Assembly: GCF_963675165.1 (NCBI RefSeq)
Contig: NC_087389.1
Coordinates: 3,904,830-3,968,829 of the forward strand
Direction: 5' to 3'
From: Halichondria panicea
Lineage: Eukaryota; Porifera; Demospongiae; Suberitida; Halichondriidae
Length of the DNA stretch: 64,000 nucleotides
In this document: one piece after another, positions 11,001 through 21,213 of the stretch
How the letters are laid out: every line of letters starts with the position of its first letter
Position numbering within the stretch: the stretch's first letter is position 1
Translations under genes and position numbers: made by a program
Notes under the pieces: model-generated
What the model was told of the DNA's origin: nothing
Database searches by the model: none
The model's input: only the letters and a program-made list of their open reading frames with translations

Positions 11001-12528
11001 CCTGAAAATACAGTGGAGTCGACAGTACAGTACAAGTGCGTAGACAATACAATTGGAAATACACGTTGGTAAAACAATTGGAAATGTGAGCTTCTACACA
11101 TGCAATGCTGAGGCCATAGATACTATAAATTACATGGATATGAAACGCCTCTAGATTACAGTGATTCCAGATAGTATCCAGAGTTTTGCTGGGAGGAGGA
11201 TTATCTCGCAGCTACCAGAAAATGAAGAGCTACTGGCAAGCAAAGAATCTGTTGTCACAAGAGTCTACGATTGAAAGCTGAAGTGATACCACTATGATTG
11301 GCTTTAACTAGGTCTGTAAAGTAAGTTTTTGTTATGATTGTTCCAGTTAGAGCGTTGTTACAGTAGCTGATTTGTGAAGCTGAAAATGGCTATATTTACT
11401 CTTTTAATAACTTTGTGTCAGTTGATCTGAAAAGAATTGCTGTGTTAATTTTTTGTGTAGTAGTTAGCCAGTAGGTATAGTTACTGGGTCCACTTACTTC
11501 TGACCTTGTGTATGCTTTAACTATCTGGTTACAAACAGTTGAAGGTGTTTTCAAGTGTCATTCTTTGTGTCAGTTCATTTCTTGAACCACATTTATTGAG
11601 TGTCTGTACTAAGTTTTATTGCGTAGAGTAAGGGCATGTTCACCGGCCGGGTGGGTCCACTAAGTTTTATTGATGCACATGTCTTAGTTTGGCTAAAAAT
11701 CAAGTTCAAATGTACTAAAATTCACGCTCTCAATGAATTGTTGTTGATTATTTATTATTTTTCGATTATTGAAATTATAGCTACATAATTATTATTCGTT
11801 CGTATAGTAGTTACAATGTCATACTTGACTGTTTGCTTATGTTTTGCAGCCAGACTACACCTCAGACAATGCCTCGCGGAAGAAAGAAGGAACCATTATT
11901 GGCAGGCGAAAGAACGACACGAGAATGTGACGTCCACATGTCTATGTCAAAGCCTCTACTCCACATCAGCTATTATAGCCAAGCATTATCATGATTCATT
12001 CATTTCCTAGACACATAGTTTTTGTTATTAAATAATAATAATATTTTGTGCTATATTGAATCCCAGAATGCACATGTAAAGTGTATCCTTGTTATTGTCA
12101 AGCCTCCATCATCATCATTCTAAGTCAGAAATTTTCAAAAGTCATCTGTGACGCTCTCAGAGCTGGAACAACTAGAGACGCCATTTTGGAAAAATTCGTA
12201 TACTAGACCATTACATCCGAGGCAATCATCATCCCAGCCCAAACGTCCGTTACGGAGGCGTTATGCTGAGGCTTAATAATTATAAAGATTGATGTGCAGG
12301 CTCGCCCACAATTGTACATTTCATTGTGATACTTTTGATACTTCTTACAGTTTTTAGTTTAGTGTAGACAAAAACACAAAAGACATGAAAGAAATCTACC
12401 TCTGCTAAGGCCTCAATTTGGTGCAGTAGGATGGGTTTATTGGCAAACTCCACCAAAGGCTTGGGCTTGGACAGTGTGAGTGGCCTCAGTCTTGTTCCAA
12501 ATCCACCAACAAGAATCAGAGCCTTCAT
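5055..12528 (-). CDS. GMPPB: Mannose-1-phosphate guanylyltransferase beta (GDP-mannose pyrophosphorylase B)
   Basis: Catalyses mannose-1-phosphate + GTP to GDP-mannose + PPi in the cytosol, supplying N-glycan, O-mannose and GPI synthesis. I could assemble ten exons with matching GT-AG splice phases: 12528-12400, 11001-10921, 10221-10173, 9515-9373, 9056-8898, 7907-7829, 7777-7650, 7431-7353, 7122-7019, 5186-5055. They sum to 1083 nt, or 360 residues plus stop, the same length as the human protein. Visible landmarks are the N-terminal nucleotidyltransferase signature [29 protein letters not shown] (metal-binding Asp), [15 protein letters not shown]-type [31 protein letters not shown], then left-handed beta-helix repeats ([18 protein letters not shown]) and the C-terminal EPQIIM. 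The start ATG at 12528 begins MKALILVGG. Introns are enlarged by several repeats and MITEs. I am very sure of identity and exon structure. Confidence 0.97.
5338..5492. mobile_element. MITE with CCGTATAAC ends, in GMPPB intron 9
   Basis: The left end CCGTATAACTGGAAAATTTG is mirrored by a right end reading CAAATTT-less but clearly related (ATTTTCTAGTTATACGG). About 155 bp, non-coding. The flanks do not show a perfect TA duplication (CA on the left, TA on the right). Related CCGTA-ended elements occur at 43718, 48892, 61795 and 62102. Confidence 0.7.
5590..5705. repeat. CA/CGCA microsatellite
   Basis: Low-complexity (CACACG)n/(CA)n tract inside a dispersed repeat. Its flanks (ttgcacttcattgatc upstream) also surround the CA tracts at 53532 and 59219. 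Confidence 0.8.
5763..6329 (+). repeat. ~590-bp interspersed repeat, copy A (3' end missing)
   Basis: Begins with actagagcactaaagtgc and runs through shared blocks (ggtgacatga, gatcacttcagctg, ggcatccaggtgag-like) to an (ACAA)n tract, where copy B starts immediately. Related full copies are B (6331), C (10297) and D (22240), with 60-bp fragments at 50919 and 56038. No coding capacity. The class is unknown, and no tRNA-type box A/B could be recognised. It lies in GMPPB intron 9. Confidence 0.8.
6071..6144. repeat. Hairpin inside repeat copy A
   Basis: ggtacgggatcacttcagct at 6071 is repeated as its reverse complement ending at 6144, with a ~12-bp loop region and extended arms (tacgta). The other copies of the repeat carry only one arm, so this is a local inverted duplication private to copy A. 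Confidence 0.85.
6331..6998 (+). repeat. ~590-bp interspersed repeat, copy B, with duplicated 3' terminus
   Basis: Full-length relative of copy A in direct tandem. After (ACAA)n the terminal block ending cctcgggtaa occurs twice, at about 6909-6949 and 6959-6998. The element ends only 20 bp from the 5' splice donor after GMPPB exon 9 (7019). Confidence 0.85.
8330..8640 (+). repeat. Dispersed repeat shared with 53739-54045
   Basis: Alternating conserved blocks (attccagctctacat, tttctcgagttatggctagttt, cagcagccac) recur in the same order at 53739-54045. A shorter inverted piece is at about 44240-44340. Non-coding, in GMPPB intron 5. Confidence 0.65.
9201..9264. repeat. Perfect 64-bp palindrome (two 32-bp arms, no loop)
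   Basis: The left arm starts tagcctcgattccaggccgc and the right arm is its exact reverse complement, ending at 9264. The ends match those of the hAT-like element at 9605-10110, so it may be a minimal derivative of that family. It sits in GMPPB intron 4. Confidence 0.9.
9605..10110. mobile_element. Non-autonomous hAT-like element with 8-bp target duplication
   Basis: The inverted ends TAGCCTCGTTCCCAGGCCG and CGGCCTGGGAACGAGGCTA enclose 506 bp. TACTACTC occurs directly on both sides (9597-9604 and 10111-10118). Eight-bp duplications are typical of hAT transposases. No transposase ORF is present. It lies in GMPPB intron 3. Confidence 0.85.
10297..10891 (+). repeat. ~590-bp interspersed repeat, copy C
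   Basis: Starts actagagcactgaagtgcta and ends gcctcgggtaa. Internal blocks match copies A, B and D. It inserted in GMPPB intron 2 and ends 30 bp from the exon 2 donor (10921). Confidence 0.85.
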
Positions 12529-12994
12529 TATAAACAATCAAGTCTTGTTCTAGCTAGCCTTCAAATACTCCAATCTAGATCTCTTCTATAGCTAGCTAGC
12601 TAGCAAAGGACTATAAATAGGGTACGGCAGGTAATTTTTATTAATTTTCCATGTGGTCTGTGCCATGCCAGTGGTAAAACGAGACACACCCCTTATTTTG
12701 CACATGCGCATTGCCCCGCCGCTAAACAAGGCGACATCGACACCAGTCAAGCAAGAGGTGAAAATTATGTGTCAATTGATAATTATACCCAAGAAGGCTT
12801 CTGTTCAGTAACAAGACACAGCATTGATTCTGCACTCCACTCAAAATTTACCACATCTATGCATTGAAGGATAGGTGCTAATACAAAAAATGTGGAAGTT
12901 ATGAACAATAGAAAAAACTGAACAATCATTATTTAGCACAGAAATTGTAGTAGCTTGTTAAGTTATCTTCTGAGTTGTATATAGAGTCTCAATT
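12529..12994. promoter_or_regulatory. Shared 466-bp head-to-head intergenic region (GMPPB / homeobox gene)
   Basis: The two start codons, 12528 on minus and 12995 on plus, face away from each other, so this stretch must hold both promoters or at least both 5' untranslated regions. A TATAAATAG sequence lies at about 12612 in plus orientation, but it is about 380 bp from the homeobox start. A GCTAGC repeat lies at 12593-12604. Use of either motif is not shown. Confidence 0.5.
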
Positions 12995-13915
12995 ATGAAT
13001 GGAAAAGACAATTGCAAGAAACCGAGAACAATCTACGCTCCTCAACAAGTCTGCTACTTGGAGGAAAAGTTTGCAGAGCAGGACTTTCCCAACAGAACTC
13101 AGCGAAAAATGTTTGCTGAACACCTACACCTGAGTGAAAATCATGTTCAGGTTAGTTATAAATTTGCATTCTTGGAATCTGGGGTACTATAATTATAGGC
13201 TATTAAATGCTACAGATTTGGTTTCAAAACAAGAGAGCTAAACAAAAGAGGAAGCAGAAAATAAGAGCTAGAACCGAGAAAAAGGTACACGTTCCCAAGC
13301 CACCTTCATTCTGGCCCCAGAATCTCTCCTTTAACAGCTCTCTCCAAGGTAGCTAAATTGCATGCCTGTATGTGAAAAGAATTGTATAATGAGTGAATTG
13401 GTTGGTTATAATTGCTCTACTGGAATTGCATTTACACAGTTTTGGAGTCTGACAGTGAAGACATTGTGTCAAGTAGCAGTTCAGATCGGGCAAAAAATCC
13501 CAGTACTATTTCAGCAAGTAACTCTTCTGCTACAAGCAATCAGACTTCTGAAGAAACAAACAGCAGGAGAGCTAGCAATTCATCTCGTGAAGCTTCACCA
13601 GTGGTAGTGCTTAATTGTTTCGACAGAAAAGGAACTCGTGAAGGCGATCATGTTTGCCAGGTCAAAGACATTGACATCTCCTCTGCCAGAGAGCATCGAA
13701 TGCAGTTTTATTCAAATGGCTTTACCAATGGTTTAAGGTCATCTGCCCCATTGGCAATGAGTTTACAATTACCACCACACCATCATCCCGCTAATTCAAT
13801 CCAAATATACGCTTTCAAGCCTGAGGTGATTGCAAATCCACTTCTTCTTCTGGCGAATTGTGCTACACAGTTACATAAGGCACGTTCTACACTTTCAGCG
13901 AAGAAAAACCACTAG
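12995..13915 (+). CDS. Homeodomain transcription factor, divergent, class uncertain
   Basis: Three exons with consistent phases: 12995-13150, 13216-13348 and 13440-13915, giving 254 residues. The homeodomain occupies about residues 8-67, very near the N-terminus: KKPRTIYAPQQVCYLEEKF, then helix 2, then helix 3 IWFQNKRAKQKRKQK. Position 50 is Gln and 51 is Asn, as in many ANTP- and PRD-class domains. Residue 52 is Lys instead of the usual Arg. The intron at 13151 falls inside helix 3, between Gln and IWFQN. The remainder is a Ser-rich acidic segment (ESDSEDIVSSSSSD) and a low-complexity tail without a known motif. No paired domain, POU or octapeptide was seen. I cannot assign it to a family. 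Nuclear DNA binding is inferred from the fold. Confidence 0.88.
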
Positions 13916-14217
13916 CGAACTGAGCCTAATGTGAGGGCTGTATCACTAGTTGTGAAACTCTATCTATCTACCCATTAATATTTTTATGGTCCTTATATCC
14001 ACCTTTGTTTTTTGTTATCTGACATTATGCTTGTACGCTCACACGAGTGTCCATTTACGCGCAAACGTGATTGGTGCGGCTATATTTCGAAAATAAACCC
14101 AGCAAAAGGGTCGTCGAACAAGTGTGTGAGGTTAGGCTCTGGGCTCCGCCCTACTAGCACTGGATCCTTCTTCTTCTGTCTTTGATCTTCTGGTTATAGT
14201 TCTTAATTCTGTGGAAG

Positions 14218-17200
14218 ATGTCTGAATGGAACATAGTGCAACAGTTGGCTGCTGAGTTTCAGAAGCTCCAGGCCTCCACTGGAGCTCAAAAGTTGTCTGA
14301 GCGTAACTGTGTGGAAGTGGTAAACAAGCTGGTTGAGATGGGCCTGCTAGATATTCTGTACACCGTGGATGGGAAGGAGTACATCACCCCACAACACCTG
14401 GATAGGGAGATGCGGAACGAGCTTGTGGCTAGCAAAGGTGAGGACTGATGTGGACACAAGCCGTGTAAATATTTATGAAATAAGATTTGCGACATAGATA
14501 TACATGTAGATGCATAGGTACTGGTTCCGTATAAATCACTCCTTGTATTAATTGAATAATTTTCCTCCCAGGTCGGCTGAACATTGTTGATTTACAACAG
14601 GTAAGAATAATTGCCGAGTTACTAAATTAATGTGTGTGAGTAGCGCATGGTTACTTTAATTTTGTCTCTCTCTCTCTCTCTCTCGGCTAGATACTCAACG
14701 TGGACTTGAGTCACATTGAAGCAAAAGTTGGAGATATTCTAAAACGTGACCGCAACATAGTTCTGTTACAAGGAGAGCTCATTGACAAGTAAGCTGGTAC
14801 AGTAATAATACATATAAAAGATTCAATTTGGTACAATTAATTGATCTTCCTAGCTCTCCAATGGTTTGGTGAGTATCAGACACTTTAACTTTCCAGTTTA
14901 TAGTTTTTTCTGACAGTATTGTGACCATGGACCAATTTCTGAGGTTAACTGTATTAAAATGATGCGTGTACAGATCGTATGTGAGGGCTCTGTGTGAGGA
15001 AGTGAATGAAACGTTGCAGGAAGTTGGTCAGGTGTCCATTGCCGATCTGAGCAGAAACTTCAGCCTACCCAATGACTTCCTCATGGAGGTACTGTATAAT
15101 TATTGTCAATCTCATAGTAAGTGTATCATTATAGTCTAGGGTCCTCATAATGTGTTGCATGTGTTTTATGCAATCAAGAGTATCCATAAAGTAGACCCCG
15201 AATGTGGTCTCTTTGAGAGCAATAATTCAAATTGTGCTAGACGAATATTCGTTCTTTTGGGAAGTTCTTTATATTGTAGGTCTTTATATTGTAGGTAGAC
15301 TATGGCCCACAGTATACCTCCTCTGAGGCACTTTTCCATTGTTTTTCCCATGTATATCGTATAGATATCCCACTGTCATTGTCAGACACAAGACTATAAC
15401 TGACCTTTTCTTTGCACTCCAGCATATTGAAGAGTCAATTGGTACGATAATTCATGGTCAACTGGACAAAAGTGGCTCTGGTGCCATTTACACTAATGCT
15501 TTTGTGGCAAGGTACGGAAAACACAATAACTATACTGAACCGTATTGGTTGCATCCATGAGAGTATGGGTTGTTGTAAACAATTGCAGCAGCAAGGTTAT
15601 TCTGAGGGTGAGCTAGGTAGATTGTACTAGATTGATGTAGTTGCTAACATACACGACCAGCTATTATAGCATATTTGTGACAATTAACTGCAGGTCAGCC
15701 TCAGCAGCAGATAATTATCGGCAAAGTGTCATTGTGTGCTGTTCTTCTCTGCAGGTATATGTCTCGTATTCGAGGATTGTTCAGTGCTGTGACTAGACCC
15801 ACAGTCATCGGCCCTCTCTTGTCTCGAGGATCATTTCAGGAGAAGCTGTTCCTCAGTGAGTTATCAAGTTTAGTGGTTGGGTTTTAGTTTCTAGAGGCTA
15901 ATTGCTTGAGCTGCACCGCGCCTGTAGTACCTCCTCTAGTTGCCGAGTCGAGACTTGAACCTTAAAAAATCAGGCACCACTATTGATAGAAGTCAGTATA
16001 GAAGTCACTGTATCATTATATGCGTACATCTTTCAAGTCTAATGCCCCGCCCCCTCCAGGTGTTCTCCACGAGTTGGTGTCGAGTGGTGTTCTGGCGGGT
16101 ACCCTACATGGTCACCTGGAGAAGGCCGTCTACGTTCCTCACGTGTACACAAGGATGCAAAACAGATGGGCCGACTCTTTCCTGGAGTCTAACGGATATT
16201 TGGGTAAGGCAAATGACTGTTACATGATGATGGACTTACTTTTCAGGCTAATCAGTTAATGATCTTTACCGTATTTTTATTTACTTCGCATCTACGTGAA
16301 AAGCCCAACAATGTCAGGATTTCTGTACTAGATTGCAGAGGAATATTTATGTGCAAGTGTGTACAGTACATGTATATACGTGTTTACCATAACCATAGCT
16401 TATAGCCTTCCGTATTTGTAGTTAAGTCCACCCCCACTTACCCCTGTAGAGTACGATGCCCTCAAGCGACTGGGCATAGAACAGCCTACTGTGTTTGTGA
16501 GTCAGCGCTACTCTTCCCGAGGTGATGTGATAGAGCTCTCCTCGTGTGTGGTGGGGGACGGGGTGATGACCGAGCTGGCTGCCAGACTAGAGGACGCACT
16601 CGTCACTGAGGGATGGGTCGATGTCCTGGTGGGTCGGACTTATAACATTTGTACCATGGCATTGTGGTATATGTAGATACCTCCTGATTATAATGCTGCC
16701 TCTGTCATCATTATCAATTTATAATTCATGTATAGGGTTATGTATAGTCATGTAAATTAATGCAATTATTTGTACAAGTCTCTTTGATGTTGAAGTCTAG
16801 TAGCATGTACGTATCTTAATACTGCATTTTTTTCTGAAGTATACCCCCTTACTTTTTTAATATCCCATTATCTGGAGAACTATTCGTACCCACCCACCCA
16901 CCCCACCCTCCAGACCTTACTGCCTGCCCCTTGCACCCCAGAAGATGCTGAGCTCCTTGTTCAGAAGAGCTACTCCTCTGATCCTGAACTGAAGGCTGTG
17001 GGAGGGTTCCTTGTTAGAAAGAGCTTTATTCAGACCTGCTTTGAGCACTTCAAACCGATGCTGCAAGAGAAAGCTCAAAAGGTAAGAAGAGTAAGAGTAA
17101 GGTAAGAGTAAGAGTAAGGTAAGAGTGCTTTGTTGTTGGAGAAGTTCTCTGATTGTTCGGAGACTGTTATCTCACAAGTAGCAGCTGATATCAGCAGGTG

Positions 17201-19753
17201 TGCACATATCACATAAATATAGTCTGTGCCCCGAAAATAGTCTTGATCTACAGTCCTACTATCTACACAATAAAATTATATCCATAATGTACATGCAAAT
17301 AATTAAACTGCTAAATTTCTATAATAATATACCCTATTAGATGGTTGAGCGTGATGCTGTGATGGTGTCAGAGATGCTCCAGCAGTCCGAGGCCGTTGAG
17401 GAAGGTGGTGGTCGTAAGAGAGGAGGTCGGAAGGCAGACAAGAAGTCAGGAGGAAAGAGGGGATCACAAGAAGCCAGTAGAGTGGCGGGAAGGGCAGAGC
17501 TCCAGTTCATGTCTGTGGAGGAGGTGAGAATGAGATAGTAGTGAACGTTCTTTGCTGTACTGTATAACTATGATTGCGCAATCAACACGCCACGCCGTTA
17601 GACAATCATGACATGTATAATATTTACTGCATGTAATGTGTTGGTGTGATATGCATGTTGACTGGTGTACACATGTACCGCTCCATTAGTCGTCTTCTCT
17701 CTGAATGCGTGGTCCTGTATACATTGTACATGTTAGAAATTACAATGTACAACTGTATCATAATTATTGTTACGCTACTGATTGTGTGTAAAGTTTACCT
17801 ACGTATACAAAATCTCACTCCTGCTGTTACAGATGAGTGCTTTGTTGTTGGAGAAGTTCTCTGATTGTTCGGAGACTGTCATCTCACAAGTAGCAGCTGA
17901 TATCAGCAGGTGTGCACATATCACATGATCATGTTAAATACTTGATAACACTGTTCACACCCTCTGGCTATACCCTCAGAAATCTGGTGTTAGCTGTTGA
18001 TATGTTAGGTGATGTAAACCCGTGCATCATTAGTGCATCATTAATGGTATAGCTCACCTCGAGTAAATGTTTTGACATCCTAAAATTACACGTAACTGTA
18101 AGTACACTAGACAGTACTGCCCCGTATTTTTTAGCTGTTCTAAAATCAAGTGCATGCAGTGCTGAAATCAACAGCTTGTGGCCCGTTCTGTGTTTAGCTT
18201 CCATGAATCAGTGCCCTGCTTACACATGTATTTCTATACAGCTCCTTACGGACAGCCTTCCAAGAGGAGGTTAGAGAATGTCTGTCGACCCTAGGTCAAG
18301 ACTCCTCCGCTAGTCAGCAGAGAAAGAGACACGCTGACACACAGGAGAGGATGGTCGGACTGTGGACCAACGCCAAACTCTTTGAGAGGGCTATAGCACA
18401 CTTTGAAGGTGAGGATGCAGTACATGTACACCAATAATAATATTATTGAGCCTCCGTGACGTGGTGTAAGACTAGTAGCCTTTGATACTATGTAGTGATT
18501 CATAATTGCGTGAGGCTAAACATGTATTTAAATCTTCACAAGTGTTTGCTGTAATGACTGAATTTGTTGTATTCCCGTCTTCCCCTCGTGCCCAGGTGAT
18601 GGTGCAGTCCAACTGTCCAAGTATCTCCTACGCACTTTGTGCACTGATATGACAAACATGGTCTTGCTCTACATAACAGAAGATGCTTCGTCCAATTCTG
18701 GGGAGATGACAAAAAAGGTAGCAAAAAAACTTTATGTGCTAGTTGACCAGTTCCTTAATCCAAGATTGCTGTACACATCATGGTTAGCAGTCTCTGAGCA
18801 CATGCAATGTTAAACTTATTTTTATCCCTTCATTCTTCTTCTCAGGAGCGTTCCAAGATGACATCTAGTCTGAGTGAGCCAGCCAAGACAATGTTGAGTG
18901 AAGTGGACAAATCCCTCAGTGGAAAGGTGGGAATGTTTAAATAATGCAAATGTGTATTCTAAGAGTAAAGTGCATTTTTTATGTGTATTGCTCACAGGAA
19001 ACGGGGACATTTTTTGAGCTATTTGAAAGCGTATGTGCTGAAGACTTCTGCGGAATTCTTCTCAAAAAAATTGACAAGAAAAAAGAAAGGCAAGTTACAT
19101 ATGTAGAGCTAATGTACACTTAAATACATTCTTTGCACTAAATTGACCCGAAAGCATTTTGAATGAATTAGTGCCAAGTTTGTGACTCCGACCCCCTAAT
19201 GCCACACACAGCACAATGGCATATACATCTACGTGATCATGTATGTAACCTGAAGTCTGCTTGTGTGCGTGTGCGTGTGCACTTATGCACATCCTGGAGC
19301 GTGTTATTATCATTGATCTGCCTGTAACAGGTGCTTGACTATACCAGTATAATGATGAGCCCCCCCCCCCACACACACAACACACCCAGACAGTTGTTGT
19401 TCTCCCACCAGCAGTCTCTGTGTGAGAGTCTAAAGGAAGAGGTGGAGCCGGCCATGTCCCTACACCTCATCTCTGTCATTCTGTTTCAGCAACAAACTGG
19501 TACCATTGTCCATATCCCCGGGAAACTTGTGCCCACAGTGATTGCCTTTCTCGCTCAGCATCTGGACGACAAGGCTTACTTGAAGCTAATCGAATGTCAA
19601 AAGTTAGTCAGCGATCGACTGCGTTCCGTCGTTGGTGATGATGCAAGTCCTGACAACGGTGGTGGAGATGATGACACACTCAGCAGTCTGCTCACTGAGC
19701 TCAAAGAATTGGCACTCACCAAAACAAAGAAAACTGTAACTGCTGGAAATTAG
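14218..19753 (+). CDS. UFL1: E3 UFM1-protein ligase 1
   Basis: UFL1 transfers the ubiquitin-like protein UFM1 from UFC1 to targets at the ER. Sixteen exons with matching phases: 14218-14437, 14572-14600, 14691-14788, 14974-15088, 15423-15511, 15755-15855, 16060-16203, 16450-16628, 16914-17081, 17341-17523, 17833-17909, 18242-18408, 18596-18717, 18846-18926, 18998-19089, 19390-19753. They total 742 residues, compared with 794 in human. Matching blocks include [65 protein letters not shown], a Lys/Arg/Gly-rich linker in exon 10, and the C-terminal [13 protein letters not shown] region. Intron 15 starts with GC, not GT (AAAG then GCAAGT at 19090), which the protein match supports. A near-perfect extra copy of exon 11 lies in intron 9. 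Confidence 0.97.
17123..17214 (+). pseudogene. Duplicated UFL1 exon 11 in intron 9
   Basis: These 92 bp repeat 17835-17926, which is exon 11 minus its first two bases plus 17 bp of the following intron. One synonymous base differs (GTC to GTT). The donor site is retained. The upstream polypyrimidine tract is replaced by a GTAAGA-rich repeat, so a normal acceptor is missing. It is located before exon 10, so inclusion would place the exon out of order. It is probably an unused recent duplication. Confidence 0.9.
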
Positions 19754-20010
19754 ATAACTCTTAAAAGGTATAATTTAACGTACTGTCGACTTACCCCACT
19801 TTGAGTTTTGTATCGTTCTGAACGTTAACGTACATGTACATGTATATGGAATCAAAAGCATTTTCTCATCAATGTCTTTAATGTCATTAAGAGCTGAGGA
19901 CAATCTCAACAACTAATTACATGTAGCAGCATATGTAACGCATTATTACTTATAATGAAGTGTGCTTTCGACATTATCAGTCAAAGTGAGTTTTCCAGTA
20001 GTGTATCATT

Positions 20011-20850
20011 ATGGCTAAACGTTTGAGTTTCAGTGTGTTGTTCATATTGATACTGAGAGCATCCTCTAAATCGTCTACAGTAGCTCCTCACCTATCTTTC
20101 AATGTCTTGTCAAAGGACTTAATCGATGGTGTTTACCGTCCCTACTCTGAGGGTTCCAGTGTTGGTGTTCAGTTTGTCACTACTGCAGACAGTCTCAGTG
20201 TCCTCACACTCGATGGAGAACCTGTCATTCAAGTTTCAAAAGCTGTTGGTGGTTATCGGGTGCTGAATATTGATAGGCAGACATTTTTACAGAAATCTGG
20301 CACGGAGGAATTGTCCAAAGACTATGCTGTCCCATTCAATACTGAGCTTCAAGTTGACCGATTGAACTATCTTGTGGCCGCATTGCATGATGTTCCAATG
20401 GATCACCATAGCATTGTCCTACAAGAATCAGTCTTTAAATTAGCACATTTTCTGGAGACCAAACTTTTCATACAAGCAGCAATTGCAATGGGTACCGAAT
20501 TATCCATCTCTGGAAAGGAATTTCCTTCAGCTCTTTCGATGTATATGACAGCAATGCAGCTGGACAAACTTCTGTCAAATAACTCCCTCCTCAATCCAAT
20601 CTCCCCGTCTGTTGATTTACGTGCCCTGGGACTCGGAGATGACGATTGTCTTGCAGAGTGTCCTCCGTGTGAGGATGACTTGTGCTTGGGTATGTGTGGC
20701 TACTCCTGCCACTGTTGGCAGTGGGTGTGTGGCGATTGCTGCTACCATCTGGGATGTTATGGTCATGACGTCTGCTGTAGGGAAAAGTTTGTGCAAACAA
20801 AGTGCCTTTTCCCCATTGGAATTACGTGTGAATCTGAATACACCTGTTAA
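20011..20850 (+). CDS. Secreted cysteine-rich protein, function unknown
   Basis: Single-exon frame of 279 residues, 257 bp after UFL1. The N-terminus (MAKRLSFSVLFILILRASSK) is a clear signal peptide. Residues about 21-212 have no cysteines and no domain I recognise. The last ~67 residues contain 16 cysteines, including CHCWQWVCGDCCYHLGC followed by YGHDVCC. A CxxHDxC motif recalls the active-site helix of secreted phospholipase A2, but the first Cys of the usual CC doublet is Gly and the calcium loop is not seen. I therefore do not call it an enzyme. Similar CGDCC-type domains may exist in other marine invertebrates, which I cannot verify here. It is likely extracellular with several disulfides. 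Confidence 0.8.
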   Translation: MAKRLSFSVLFILILRASSKSSTVAPHLSFNVLSKDLIDGVYRPYSEGSSVGVQFVTTADSLSVLTLDGEPVIQVSKAVGGYRVLNIDRQTFLQKSGTEELSKDYAVPFNTELQVDRLNYLVAALHDVPMDHHSIVLQESVFKLAHFLETKLFIQAAIAMGTELSISGKEFPSALSMYMTAMQLDKLLSNNSLLNPISPSVDLRALGLGDDDCLAECPPCEDDLCLGMCGYSCHCWQWVCGDCCYHLGCYGHDVCCREKFVQTKCLFPIGITCESEYTC

Positions 20851-21000
20851 TTAAAATCTGCCGCTATGTATACGTATACATTTTAATTAGAAATGCTGTG
20901 TGATTCTTTCGCTTGTTACAACTACAGTTGCACTGTTCGTGCATGAATATATTTAAGACACATTTGCAGGTCTTAAAAAACACATAGTAAGTTTGTATAG

Positions 21001-21076
21001 TAGCCTCCTTCACATGCAGGCCTTCCATCCACTCTCAGAGGAAGGGCGGCCTTTAATCGGCGTGGATTCGAGGCTA
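21001..21076. mobile_element. Short element with tagcct / aggcta ends
   Basis: The 76-bp stretch has ends (tagcctcc, gaggcta) and internal aggcc motifs resembling the hAT-like element at 9605 and the palindrome at 9201. A further fragment is at about 37000-37052. It lies between the cysteine-rich gene and the BTBD9-like gene. Confidence 0.55.
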
Positions 21077-21213
21077 TAGCCTCTGCAATTACCTTGAGCG
21101 TGGGCAGTGCGCGCAAAAGGTGGCCTCAATACCAAGCCGCGGAATTTTAGAGGGTTTCATGAGTTAATACCCACGTGGCTTTTAGACTCTGCTGCGTTTG
21201 TAGGACAGTCAAG

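Noticed and set aside
20640-20850. Calling the cysteine-rich protein a phospholipase A2 or venom-type toxin
   Set aside because: Only CxxHDxC is shared. The Cys doublet before it and the calcium-binding loop are missing.
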